Shown: positions 23,584-38,200, counted from the first letter of the stretch. The stretch: DNA of 64,000 bases from Adineta steineri (GCA_905250115.1 CAJNOI010000251.1:41891-105890); one strand, 5' to 3'. Translations and numbers: made by a program. Notes: a model not told the origin generated them from the sequence alone.

Positions 23584-24139
23584 AGACATGACCTAAACCC
23601 AAACTGTTTGGGTTTGGTGAGTTTGGGTTTGAGTTTGGGTATATGAGTTTGGGTTTGAGTTTGGGTATATGAGTTTGAGTTTAGGTTTGAGTTTGGGTAT
23701 TGGGTTTGAGTTTGGGTTTGAGTTTGGGTTTGGGTTTAGCACCCAAACTCCCAAACAGTTGGGTTTGAGTTTGGGTTTGNNNNNNNNNNGGTTTAGCACC
23801 CAAACTCCCAAACAGTTGGGTTTGAGTTTGGGTTTGTGCTTTTTTTAATCTGTAAAAGGAACTATTTTGAATAAATTGAGTGCAGTTAAAAGTAGACTCA
23901 AACCCAAACTCAAACTCAAACTGCTTGGGATTTTTGGTACCAAACCCGAACCCAAACTCAATACCCAAACTCAAACTCATAAACCCAAACTCAAACTCAT
24001 AAACCCAAACTCAAACTGCTTGGGATTTTTGGTACCAAACCCGAACCCAAACTCAAACTCAATACCCAAACCCAAACTCATAAACCCAAACTCAAACTCC
24101 CAAACGGTTTGAATTTGAGTTTGGGTTTGGGTCATGTCT
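23584..24139. mobile_element. Foldback element with GGGTTTGAGTTT satellite
   Basis: The ends are inverted copies of AGACATGACC(C/T)AAACCCAAAC. The left half is G-rich (GGGTTTGAGTTT units) and the right half is C-rich, so the element is a large hairpin overall. Internal duplicated blocks include TTTAGCACCCAAACTCCCAA twice, and two AAACTGCTTGGGATTTTTGG copies. A 10-N gap sits at 23780-23789, so its true length is unknown. The frames across it are repeat translation. Confidence 0.85.
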
Positions 24140-24318
24140 ATTTCGAGTGGTTTTTTAAATACGTGAAATATTATTTTATTTATATAATTGTATTTATTTG
24201 AACAAAAACGTAGTGATTTTTATTAAGTGTTGTATTTCTTATTTCTTTATCATCTCATCTACGTAGATTTGTAATGCGATTCACATAAGTTCTTCTACTC
24301 GATAGATAGTTTCTGATT

Positions 24319-24368
24319 TTTGAGGGTGTGTATAACAAATATAATACTCATACCCGCACCCTCAAGAT
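24319..24368. repeat. Telomere-like palindrome 8
   Basis: TTTGAGGGTGTG arm, AT spacer, CCCGCACCCTCAAG arm. Confidence 0.8.
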
Positions 24369-24861
24369 GTACAGTAAACAATCTCAAACTCCATAACTCT
24401 AATTGCAGTTTAAATAAAACCTGAATGAAGAGAAAATCAACTACGTACGGAAAACAATTTTAATGAATATCGTGACTTTTCACAAAGCATATAAGTGATA
24501 TACAACGGAACAGTATACATATACGATCAATGTAGAAAATTGTTCCTGCGCCTTATAGTAGAGTTGTATAATTTCATATATCTGCTTTATTTAACTAGAT
24601 AATAAATAAGTCTTTTTTTTATAAAGTTCTATTTGAAGTATTATGTTAAACAAAAAATTAAAATATATCTACACGTAATTCTAATAAAGATTTAATTCGA
24701 AAGAAACATTTCTTACTTATCTCATCAAATTAGGAGATAAGCTGGGATGAATGTTTTTATTGATTGATTCAATAGCCTGCATAAACCAAAACAAAAAAAT
24801 GAGACCACATTGATTAAATATGTATTATTTCATCAATCTTTTGTTGAACCGTGTTGAATTT

Positions 24862-24912
24862 ATGGGTGTGGGAGTGGGAGGAAAAGACTACCCGCATCCA
24901 CATCCTCAAGAA
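24862..24912. repeat. Telomere-like palindrome 9
   Basis: ATGGGTGTGGGAGTGGGAGG against CCCGCATCCACATCCTCAAG. Confidence 0.75.
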
Positions 24913-25060
24913 ATCATGATCTTGATAGGTCGAATCTCTCTCTGGTTTCGTGATCTTTCTCAACAAATCGTTCGTGATTATCGAGATATATCTCTCGGAT
25001 TGCATCTATTTAATTATTATATGTTTTTCGTAGATTTTTGTAGACTGATGAAATGATTAC

Positions 25061-26116
25061 TAATATCGATTTTTGAAAAAAAGGCGCTTCACGAAAATGA
25101 TTATAACGTTTGAAGGGAACGTGATAGAGACCTTCGGTTTTCACCGTTGGATAGATCCTGATACGGGACGTACTACTATCGGGTAACCAAGCAGTTTGAT
25201 TGAATTCAACATAGGGAATTTTTGTTCGTAAATTTCAGAAAACTATGAAGGAGGGAAGGCACGATGAATTTCAACTTTCAATAAGTGCAAACAATAGCCC
25301 GAATCAGGATCTACAATTCTACGCAAACTGCAGCTTTTTATCTGTTATGGTTCAAAAGTTATAAGTATTTTCCTGAAAGGTATATGCTACTTTTTCGCCC
25401 ATAGAAAACACTGAAAAATACTTAAAAATGGGTAGTATTTTGAGGTTTTGATGGTCTTAAGTTATTTTTTATGCAAAATAAACATCATATTCGAAATCAG
25501 CATGAAAAATTACATCAAAAACACTATTGTTTATTGCAAAGTATTTTCCATCGAAAATTGACCTGTAGGGGACCACAGCGAAAAACTGAAGAAATAAAGG
25601 CTGTGGGGGAGTAGGGCCAAATTTCGATGAAAAATATTTTACAATAAAAAATAGTGCTGTTGGTGTAACGTTTCACGCTGATTTCGAATATGATATTTAT
25701 TTTACATAAAAAGTAACTTAAGACGATCAAAACCTCAAAATACTGCCGATTTTTAAGTATTTTTCGATATTTTCTATGGGGGAAAAGTAGTATATACCTT
25801 TCAGGAAAATGCTCATAAATTTTGAACCATAGAAGATAGAAATCTGCGGTTTTCGTGGATTTGTAGATCTTGATCCGGGCTAATATTTGCACTAATTAAA
25901 AGTTGAAATTCATCGAATTTTCTCCGTATGATGATTTTTTCAATCATACAAACCAAAACGTTCTATAGTAAACCCGATACAAATGTTTGGCTTTTCGATA
26001 GTAGTACGTCCCGTATCAAGATCTATCCAACGGTGAAAACCGCAGATCTCTATCACGTTCCCTTCAAACGTTATAATCATTTTCGTGAAGCGCCTTTTTT
26101 TCAAAAATCGATATTA
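25061..26116. mobile_element. 1.06-kb palindromic (foldback) element
   Basis: The two halves are inverted copies. The outer ~110 bp (from TAATATCGATTTTTGAAAAA) are nearly identical; the inner arms are more diverged but alignable to within about 60 bp of the centre (~25560-25615). Minus-strand and plus-strand open frames inside mirror each other and are not protein-like. It is probably a non-autonomous DNA transposon or foldback element. It sits 90 bp beyond the 3' end of the ADP-ribosyltransferase/NHL gene. Confidence 0.85.
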
Positions 26117-26205
26117 ATTATGTAATGTCTTTTGAACTTTTATTTTTAACACACTCAGTCTTACTACAAATCATTTTCAATTACACACAAATACATAAAA
26201 CATCA

Positions 26206-29200
26206 TTAATTTTTTGTCTGTTCGATATTAAATTTTTGTACTCGATGATTACAGGAATCGGCGGCATAGAGATTACCACGTGGATCGAATGATAAACCTA
26301 TGAAACAATACAATTGATTTGACTCTTCTTTTGCATCGCTTCTACCAGCAATGACGCTTCCTTGTATGGCGCTTTGTGGCCAACGCATAATGCGCGAATT
26401 ATAATAATCAGCTACATAAACAGTGCCCAATTGATCGACAACAATTCCTTGAGGTTCTGACAATTGTGTAAGATTATTTCCTTGTCCTTGACCACCGGCT
26501 ACGACAATACCTTGTTTTGCACCTTCTTCCCATTTCATCACACGATGATTTTTCGTATCCGACACGTATACTGAATGATTTTGATCGACAAATACGTAGC
26601 TAGGATGATTCAGTTGGTCGAGACGCGTTCCATTTCCATTACCACCTGCAACGACTGTTCCTTCAGATTCTCCTCTTGAATATTGTATCACTTCATGTTT
26701 TTTAACATCGACGACATAGAGGACTCCACTCTCATCCATTGTCAAGCCCCAACAAGAGATGTTCGACATGATTGTTTCTCCATTTGTTAGATTTTGACGA
26801 AGCCAACGAACCACTCTGTTATTATAAGAATCGCAGATGATGAGATTATCTTCCTCTTTATCGACAATCACATCGTTTGCAAGACTCAGCTGATGAGATC
26901 CATTTCCTCGTTCATTCCCACCAGCTACAACTCGACCATTCATTGCATACCATTTCCATTCCATCACACGGCCATTATTCCAATCTGTGACATAAACCGT
27001 TTCATCATCGTCGACATATAAGCCGTGCGGATAAGCCAGTTGACTTCTGTTTTCGCCTTCTCCGTTTCCTCCAGCCACATTGATACGATTTTGTACCCAT
27101 TTTGCGTTCGGATGAATGTCAACAGCAGGTGCTCGTGATGGTCGTACTTAAAATGGAGAAGAGTAAAAAGGTTATTTGAATTTCTGCAAAAACAAAACCA
27201 TTCCAGGTCGCCGCTCGTTTCCAATTTTTTTTAGATGATGAAAATGTGATTTACAAGAAGAAAAATCTTTTGGTCAAATTCTTAATTTTGTAAGGAATCA
27301 AGGTATTATCCAGGCTCAATTTTTTGAGTGATCGAATCAAAACTTCCGGTAGGCAGCGCCCACCGGATCTATCCAGTGAATAATGAAATGCTGTATATTC
27401 TCGGATGAGCGAATCTCAACGGTAGGTGTTAGTCTTCTATCTTTCCATATCAATATCTTTACCAACACACTCAAGGTGCAGATATGTCATTGAGCGAATT
27501 CATCGATTCCCTCTCGAAATTCTATGATAAACAGTTCTAATTGGAAAAGAATGCACAAAAGGCTACAGAATACATCATAAAATGAAGAATATAAATAACA
27601 AGATATTGTGATTAACTGCATTAAAAACAGGCACGGAGGTTTTGTTTTGTAGAATCGATATTTTACACAAATAGATTTCTGATCATTTTTGAATTTGCAT
27701 CATACTAGCAGTATCAATCTCGAATCATTACGAAAAGATCTTCTCGAATATTACTCCCTAACTTCTCAACATATCTTCATAAAAATAGAAATTGAGTCCG
27801 TCTGTTCTTCTTAGAATGTAAACTTCTGTACCAAAAATGCTTTTCGATCAGACAGGCTGTGAAGGATCGACCCATGCCGAAAATTTGCTAAGGTATTTTC
27901 TTTTTTGCCAAAATCTAAGGTACTTCTGGTAAAACGTTCAGGCTCTCATGGAAGATTTGAATATAAACCTGATTTTTGAGTTCTTATCACTATTTATCTG
28001 ATAGAATGCATAACGAAAACACTCTTTATCGTTCAAATCTTGTACCATGTACATAGTCTAAGTGTTTCTTGTTTGAGACCCACCAGAAGATTATACAAAG
28101 ACACTTTATGACAAAACTGTGGGCTTTCTGCCAGTTTCACTCTCTTTTTCATTTTCGAAAACAATGGGAAAACACGGTTGGCGCTAACTATGACGAAAAA
28201 ATATGAGTACTTACTAATACGTTTGATACTAGTGTTCGCTGATCCAGACACAATGATTGAAAATGCACCTGACTCATATTGAAAAAATGTTGTCACAACC
28301 AATATGTATTTAACATTGACTAGAAGATTGACTTCGAGTCGAAACTGTCTATTAGTGCAACCGTCACTATCCTTTGAGATTAAATTTACAGATGGATTGA
28401 ATGGATTGAAACGGTTGTTGTAGAGTTTTCCGTATGTACTAATACTGCTGTTACTTGCAATCGTATAGAATCCATCTGTGGCCACGTCGATTTGTATAGT
28501 CTCATAGTATTTGTTTGATTCGCCATAAAAAGATTTAGAATACTTTTCACTATTCGTTGTTAGTGCTGATGAATAAATAGATTGGACAACTGATAAAGTA
28601 GCTAGTCAAAAAAAAAATCAATCAATATTCTATTCATACGATATGTAAATGAATTTAAATACTTTTTTAATATCGTTTTTCTTTCAAATACATATTTTCC
28701 AAGCGAAGTTTTGATCGCAAAGATCTATCTAATACGAGATAATCTATGGATATTGTAGTATTAGCATGTATCACGGAACAAATGAAATAAATGTTAAAAT
28801 TACGATTTCGCATCGAAGGTTAACGAAGAAACTTCAACAAAAGATATTATGAATGATTGTGTTACCAAAACTCTACTTTTTGAGAAAATCTGTACCACTT
28901 AAGAAAACTTTTATCAACAAATATTTTTCTTAAAAATCAAATCTTGCATTCAATGAATCGATCGTTTAACTTTATATGAAATAGTTCTTTTCAGACTTCA
29001 AGGAATTTCTGTTGATCCAGCTGACAGCTCTTCTCTGTCTTCTGTAATCAATGTTGGGAGTGAAAATTAGTCTTGGGTACTCTAAAAGGATAGACGTGGT
29101 ATGGAATCTGAAAAAACTTTTACAAACTGTTAATGAAATCGAACGCTCTTTCAGAAATTTTGAGATTTAACGAAAACTCAGGAGATTTTCAATTTTGCTT

Positions 29201-32200
29201 GAATAATTAAAATAAAGTTTAAATTTTATGAGTTTTTCTAAACTTTTCTAAGTATCATTTATCATTAATGCATTGAAACTAAATTGTGAACAATGGCCCT
29301 GGTAAATATTAATCTATAGTTGTATTGATAATGAGCTTTCGAAGATCTTTAGTGTATTCGGAAATCAGGTTGAGTTTAACATACATTTTCTATAATTTCT
29401 CTTTTTGAAACTGATTTTTACAAATAGTATAGATACTTACTTAGATGTTTGAAAGTGATGTTGCTGAAACAAGATACAACGATCGAGAATGATCCAGTCA
29501 CGTTTGGAGTATTGGTTGTCACAATCAATATGTATTTAGTATTGATCTCAAGGTAAACTGTCAATCTGAACTGATTGTTTTGGCAACTGTTATCATCTCT
29601 TATGATCAAATTTTTTAATGTATTGGATGGATTGAAATCATCTTTGTACATAATGCCAGAGATATCAATACTGCTGTTGCTAGCAAAAGTATAATAGCCA
29701 CTCTCATTTATATTAATTTGTATTGCTTCATAGTAGGTCAAAAGATCGCAGCCAGTATGCGAATACATTGAATGATTTTCTGTTAATGCTGATGAGTAAA
29801 TCGATTGAACAACTGATGAAATATCTATTCAATAAAAAGCAATCCAATAAAAATTCGTAACATCTTAGTAAACTTATACAGCTTTGTATCTTCATTTTGT
29901 TTCGAATATATGTACTCAAAGTGGATATTTCATAATAAAGCTGCAATGATTAGCTTGAATGACTTTTATGAATGAAAGGGTGTGGTTGTTATCAGAGTGC
30001 TATACTCTCGTCCACATCCTTCTTTCTCTTGATTAAAATGCTGCATTTTGGATATTCATTAACTCACAAATCTATGCGGAAATTTGTTACAAAACAATAA
30101 ACATTATAATTTGTTTGTGTAAAAGTATCAAATTAAAATGTATCAACAACGTTGAACATGTTTTATCCTGTAACATTTGGAGAGAAAATAAGGCAAGATG
30201 CATATATTTAAACAAATAATGCATTTCGATCATGAGTTTATATCACCGGAATATTTTTCCAAGATTTTCAAGGTACTATGAAAATATCGTCTTAACGAAT
30301 TTGTTTTTGATACGATGTTATTAGTAAAGCATCTTGATACAGTTAAAGATATTTTAAAAAAATATTCATAGTTTGAATATATAAAAAAAATGTAGTCAGA
30401 TGAATTTGTGTTTAGTATAAATAAAAAATATTCCAGTTGAAATAAGGATTTAATTGCGGCGGGATAGAAGCACGAAAAATAACTTTCATTCTTCTCAATG
30501 AGATCAATCGTTTAACGTAATGATTTGATGTGTTCTCAAATATCGCTTTCGAAAAGTAATGAAAACCGAAATTTGTTTATGATCTCTTGATTATTTGCAT
30601 AGAAGTCAGTTGAGTTCTCATTTTATTTTATAAAAGAATTTGTCTTGTCAACTGTAGAATATTTCATAGCATCAAAATCATTGAAAAAGTACCTTTTTTG
30701 TTCTTCTCAATATCAAAGGTCGAATCTGATACTAAAGAAAAATGTCGAATTTACTTGATTTTTATTTATTACATAAGACCTTTTATTTTTCGGACAAGCA
30801 TCACCTACTACGGAACCAAAGAAAAAGAAGAAGAATATCTGTTTTTCAACTACTTTACAACGTTGAATGCTATCCGATGACAGTTGCTGGGACCTGGTTC
30901 CTTTTCCACAACTATCACTATTTGCAACATTAGACAGAAGACTGATCTCACGAGGGACTCTCATACTTAATCACTTTAGTTTCGGATACATATTAGCTAA
31001 GAACATATTAGAGAGGTACGACAACTGATTTTTGCTACATTATAATCATTATACGAATGTATCGATGATATGAGACAAACGATCGTTAATAATCTGTTCA
31101 ACATTTTTTTATAGTTGATAATATCAGCACCCAAGGATAGTATTACAACAGTACATGCCGATCAATTTTAACTCACTCACACCAGCTCCTTCTACCAGAC
31201 GAACGAGCAGCTCTAACCATCAGCACTAGTTGCATTTCCTCTTTTATAGATATGATAGGGAACAATAACTGTGAATCTATGATAACATAATTGTTACTTA
31301 TTAACATTCATCTATTCTCAGTATGTTAAAAGTTTTCGACAAAGAATGAAATATCGATCAGTTGCTGTAATGTAGTTCTGCTAATTACGTTTTTCCGTTC
31401 ACATCTTCTTTTTGTTTGAGTACTTCTGTCAAAAAGGATACTTATCATGTAAGAATTCTATTTTAAAACAACGATCTTTGCAAATATTATTCTCTATCCA
31501 ATAAGGAACTTTTTTTTCACGATTTGTGAAGACTAGAGAATGGAAATTGAGTATACGTACGTATGCTATGCTTCGTACTTCTGCACTGATGTTTAGAAAT
31601 CGTCTGGATACTCACTTAGACGTTTAAAAGTGACAATATTGTTGCCAGACACAGTAACTGAGAATTTTCCTGTTGCGTTTGGACTAGCTGTTGTCACAAC
31701 CAATATATTTGCAGTGGTGGATCGAAGAAAAGCTCTGAATTCGAACTGAGATTCACCGAAATTGTTCTTATTCGCCAGAATTAAATTTGTAGATGGATTA
31801 AGTGGATCGAAATTCTCTGTGTATATGTAGCCATATATATTAACACTGCTGTTGATATTAAGAGTATAATAGTCACTTTCATTGACATTCATTTGTATAG
31901 CTTCATAACAGTAGTGTGAAAGACCACAACTAGTAGGAGAATATGTTGGATGTTTTTCTGTTAATACGGATGAATATACTGATTGAATAATGGATGAAGT
32001 ATCTATCCAACAAAAACAAATCAATCAAAATTTGTAAAACATTAAATAAATTTCAACTGTTTTTAATATTTTCTTTTTTTTCAAAAAAGACCCTAGTGCG
32101 CGACTGTGTCATCTGCATAGAATCATTGCTATTTGCATATTGCTTCTACTGATGAAACAAAACAGGCCACTAATTCTTCACCATTACCTATAATCGAGGG

Positions 32201-35200
32201 TGAGTGTGAGTGTGCGTGAGGCTGATAATGTGGGGTGAAGGATGTGAGTATAAGTGTGGCTTTGGATGCATCCTATCCACATTCCCATACCGACACACAC
32301 ACCTACACCCACGTCGTCTAAGATGATGACATTCGGAATCCAAAGAGTTGATAATAAATGTTATTGTATCGATGTTTCTATATTTTCTATCCTTACTAAC
32401 TTAATACATCCTCACCAACAACAACAAATATATATATACACAAAATGATGAAAATATATTCGAAATACCGCACAGTTAAATATTACTTCCGATGAACTCA
32501 ATGTTATGAGAATTCGGAGAGCTGTAGATATGTCATTGAGCGAAATAATCGATTACCTCTCGAAGTTCAATGATAAAGAGTTCTAATTCGAAGTAAATGC
32601 TCAACAGTTTGAAAAAACATCGAAAAATTAAGTAAATGAATAACGAGATATTGTGACCAACTGCATCAAAAACAGTCACAGAAATTTTCTTTTTCATAAT
32701 TGATGTTTTTTGCAAATAGATTTCTGATCATTTTTGAATTTGCATCAAGCTAATAGTATCAATGTCGAACCATTACGCAAAGATCTTCTCGAACATTATT
32801 CTCTAGCTTCTCAGAACATCTCCATAACAATATGAAAATGTAGAAAAGACACTGAGTTCATCCGTTCTCCTTTGGTTTCAGACCTATGTACTAATCGAGC
32901 TTTTGAGATAAGAGAGGCTGCAGAGAATCAATTCATGCTGCAGATTTGAAAAGACATCTGAGTTTTGTCAAAATTTAAGTAACTTCTTGCTAAAACTTAC
33001 AAGTTCATGATAAACTGAGGTAGAAATCTGGCTTTTGAGTTCTTATCACTATTTATCTGAGAGAATACATAATGAAAACACTCTTTGTTATTCAAATCTT
33101 GTAGCATGTACAAAGTTTAAGTGTTCTTTGTTTGGCACCCATCAAATGATCATAGAAAGACACTTTATAGCAAAAGTTTGAGCTTTTTGCCAATTTCACT
33201 TCCTTTTCCGTCTTCGAAAATAATGGGAAATATGACTGGTGCTAACTATAACGAAAAATTATGAATACTCACTAATACGTTTGATACTAGTGTTGGCTAA
33301 TCCAGACACAATGATTGGGAACGCACCTGTCCTATATGGATTAAGTGTTGTCACAATCAATATGTATTTAACATTGACTAGAAGATTGACTTCGAATCGA
33401 AAGCGTCCAAATGAGCACCCGTAATAATCCTTTGAGATTAAATTTACAGATGGATTAAATGGATCGAAACTGTCATTGTAGAGATATCCGTATGTACCGA
33501 TACTACTGTTACTTGTAATCGTATAGAATCCATCTGTGGGCACGTCGATTTGTATAGTTTCATAGTAATTATTTGATTTGCCATAAGAATCTCGATCATA
33601 TCTTTGATTATTTGCCGTTAGTGCTGATGAATAAATAGATTGGACAACTGATAAAGTATCTAGTCAAAAAAAAACAAATCAATCAGTATTTTATTCATAG
33701 CATATATAGGTGAGTTTAAATACTTTTCTAATGTCGTATTTCTTTCAAATATATATCTACAGAGTGAAGATTTAATGACAAAGATCTATCTAATACGTTC
33801 AGCGAGAAAACGTTAGAAAGAAATCATTTCGACAGAGAAAGTTGATTATACTGTTTCGATTTTGAGGGTGAGGGTGAGGGTGTGGGTGTGAGTGTGGGTG
33901 TGGTGGGTGGGTGTGGGTGTGGGTGTGAGTGAATATGATATTCATCTGACACCCATACCCACATCAATATAGCCAAATCCACACCCCCAAACTCCTTTCG
34001 GATTTCTTTTTTTTTCTACATTTTACTGTTCAATGTTTTTTTTAATTTTGATATTTCTAGCTTTTGATGTTTTTCTTTTTCGACATTTTTTTTTCAACTT
34101 TATAACGCTTTCGACTTTTTTTCGTTGGACGTTATACAATAGAATCGATTTGATGTTCTTCTCATGTATCGATTTCTAAAAGTACTAAAAACAAAATTCT
34201 GTTTATGATTTCTAGAACGTTTCCATACAAGTCAGCTGAATCCATATTTTGATTTTTGAAAGAATTTATCTCGCCAACTGTAAAATATTTCATAACATCA
34301 AAATCATGAAGAAAGTGTCACTTCGATTGTATTTCAAGTATTTTCGTTTGTCTCAACATCAAAGATGAAATCTGATACTAAAGAAAAATGTCGAATTTAC
34401 TTGATTTTTATTTATTACATAAGACCTTTTATTTTTCGGACAAGCATCACCTACTACGGAACCAAAGAAAAAGAAGAAGAATATCTGTTTTTCAACTACT
34501 TCACACTGTTGAATGCTGTCCGATAACGGTCATTTATACTTGATTTCTTCCCTACAAGTATCACTATTTGCAACATTAGACAGAAACTTGATTTGACTAA
34601 GAATTCTCATACTTAATCACTTCAGTTTCGCATACATATTAACTAACAACATATTAGAGAGTTATGACAACTGATATTTATTACATTATAGTAATTTCAC
34701 GAATGTACCGATGATATGAGACAAACGATCGTTAATAATTTGTGCAACTTTATTTTATTCCGGATGATATCAACAGCTCGAGATAGTATTGCAATACTAT
34801 ATATGCAAATCAATTTTAACTCACTCACACCAGCTCCTTCTACCAGACGGATGAAGAACTCTAACTATCAGCATTAGTTGTATTTTCACTTTTTTAGATG
34901 CAATAGTAAACAACAACGATGAATCTTTGATAACATTCTTATTATTTATTGAGATCCACATAATCTCAATACTTTAAAAGTTGTCGGCAAAGAATAAAAT
35001 ATCCAGAAGTTGCTGTAAACCAGTTCTCATAACTACATTCTCCGTTCTCTTCTTTTTGTTCGAGTATTTCTGCGAAAAAGGATGTTCATCATGTAAGAAT
35101 TCTATTTTAAAACAACGATCGTTGCAGATATTATTCTCTATCCAATAAGGAACTTTTTTTTCACGATTTGTGAAGAGTAGAGAATGGAAATTGAGTATAC

Positions 35201-38200
35201 GTACGTATGCTATGCTTCGTACTTCTGTACTTTTGTCCAGAAATAGTCTGGATACTCACTTAGACGTTTGAAAGTGACATTATTGATACCAGACACAATA
35301 ATTGAGAATTTTCCTGTTACGTTTGGACTAGATGTTGTCACAACCAGTATATTTGTAATGTTAGACTGAAGAAAAGCTCTGATCGTGGACCGGTGTTTAC
35401 CGAAACTGTTATCACTTTCCAGAATTAAGTTTATAGATGGAGCGGATGGATAAAAATTGTCTGTATAAATGTAGCCATATATATCGATATTGCTATTGAT
35501 ACTAAGACTATAATAGCGACTTTCACTGACATTCATTTGTATAGCTTCATAATAATAGTTTGAAAGATCACAACCAGTAGGAGAATATGTTGAATGTTTT
35601 CCTGTTAACCTTGACGAATACACAGATTGAACACTTGATGAATTGTCTATTCAACAAAAAGAAATCAATCAAAATTTGTGGGACATTAAATAAAGTTCAA
35701 TGGTGTTCAATATTCTCTTTCTTTTCATACATGTCCCTTGTATAACAGTTTTGTGTGTAAATAATAATTATTATTCGTCTACTGCTTTTATTAGTGAAAC
35801 AAAAGAGAATATGTGATTTTTTAATATCACCTATAATCAAGACTATCGGATGTATTTTCTCTTTGTCTCATATTAAAATATAATATAATGTCTAAGCAGT
35901 ACAAATTTGATAAAATCAAGAGAAAATATGTTCGAGTAATGGTATTATGCTAAAATTGAATAAACAACTTCGATTGATCTCATCATCACACAATATATTT
36001 GATTTTCTGATATAATTAAAGAAACATTTGTTCAGCATTTTTCTTCTTAAAAATTATTTAAAAATCTTCAATATTTTTGATGAGAAAACAATGAATATCT
36101 CGAAAGAATAAAAGACTTCATTTTATCTGAAATAATATTTCAGTAAAAGAACAATCCGAATTCTATTCAAAAAACGTTTTGTCTCATGAGAAATCGATAA
36201 AAATATCTGAAAAAATTTTCTTTTGTGAAGAAATAAAAAAGAATTAAAAAAGATTTAAAGAAATAATTGTTTTTGATCTTAACTGAAAATATCTTTGAAT
36301 ATATCAAAACTTCCACAGCTAACTTTCATTTTTATTTGAACATTTCAAAGATAAACAATTGTCTGAAAATGAAATTTTTTATTACTTTTCGTTGAATTGA
36401 ACGAGTGAATAAGTGTATCTCTTCATTTCTATCATAATTCAATGAAAAAGAGATTTCTTTTTTTGATTTAAATTATTTATTTCGTCAAGAAAAGTTCATT
36501 TAATTTTTTTCAACGAAATCTCAAATGATTTTTAAGTAAAAAAATTCATTCAATTTGAAAATCTCAAATATAATTTTCATTTAACAAAACAAAAAAGACG
36601 AAGAAGGATATTCTCGTTAACATTACTTTAGAAAGAAAATTAGATTTTTAAATGATTTTTTCTCTTATCCAATTATTTTAAACTTACCACAAGAACTCAA
36701 TAAGAAATCAAATTTTTGAATACGATGATTGGAGCTATCAGTAATAAATATGTTTCCATAACTATCGAAACTAAGACTTGTTGGAGATGATAATTGATGA
36801 GATTGTGATCCTTTTCTATCACATCCAATTATACATCGAATATCATTTGATCCTGATCTAATTATACGATGATTGCCGTAATCGACTATAAAAAGATATT
36901 TATCAGCATCTAATACAATTCCAGTTGGATGATAGAGTGAAATAATGTTATTTGGTGATCCTTTTCCAACTATTGTTGTTCCATTTAATTCTCCATGTTT
37001 AAATAGTTGAATTCGATGATTATAACAATCTGCTACATATAAATCAAAGTTTAAATCAACAAAGATCCCCATAGGACCATGAAGTTCATTCGAAGCAAAA
37101 CCACTTCTACCTGTTCCAGCTGCAGTCGTTGATATCAATTCACTATCATCTAACCATCTTTTGATAATCTTATCACGCAGAAACATTGAACAGTATAAAG
37201 TATCATTAATATCGATAAAGAGACCATAACATGGTGAATCAACATCCATGACATTAACAAAAGTATTTGTATTTGATATCTTTTTATCAACTCGACCATT
37301 TATCATACCGTCATCATAATAAATATTACCATTATTTGTAACGAAGATGGATTTTGAATCAAAGAAATTGGCAGATATAATTTTGTTTGGATTGATACTA
37401 TTGTTAATCCACATTAAGATTTGTTTCTCATCCCGATCAACTGTATAAACTGTGTTGTTTGTATTGATAAAAAGGTTGCGACAATACTTCCCAAGTGTTG
37501 TTTTATTAGTAAAAGTGATTCCAAAAGGATTCCAATCTGGTATTGGACAAAACTTTGGTTGATTAAATGAAAGTGCTAAAAAGAAAAGTTTCAGATAAAA
37601 ATCTCCTCGAAATAATTTATCTCTTCAAACAAATATTTTTCTGAAAAAATAAAAAATTCAAAAATAATTTTAGTGATTTCTCTTCAAAGAAAAATTGCAA
37701 ATAAGTCTATTTATTTGACTATTAATAATTATTTGAATACATATTGTTCGTTAAATGTTCCGTTTATTTAAAATAAGAAAAATTGTTTTAAAAATAAAAT
37801 AAACACATTTTAAAATAATTCATTTACGAAACATTGTCAATTTGACTTTTAAATCATCAAAATAATTAATATTTTAGAATAAATCTGATTTCATCAAATG
37901 AAAGGTTGGGTGGCTGTGGCTGTAAGTGAGTGTGAATATGGGAGTGAATGTGGTGTGAGTGTGGGTGTGAGTGTGGGTTAGGATGTGGGATGATTGTATA
38001 TCCACACTCATACTCAAACTCACACCCACTCACACTCACACTCATATCTATAGCCACACCCACACCCCACGCTCATTCGCACCCACATTTTATAGTAGAT
38101 GATGTGAAACGAATTCTCTTTCTGACAGCTAAAAAATAGATGAATTATTTAGCTTGCTACTTACCGGTTAGCATTGTTGTTGTTTTGGCTGTAGTTTTTG

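Noticed and set aside
23593-24112. Frames rich in Asn-Pro-Lys/Thr-Gln over the GGGTTTGAG element
   Set aside because: Repeat translation inside a foldback element, partly across N.
25524-26125. 122-aa and 65-aa frames in the 1.06-kb palindrome
   Set aside because: They are mirror images from the two arms with no protein-like conservation pattern or start context.
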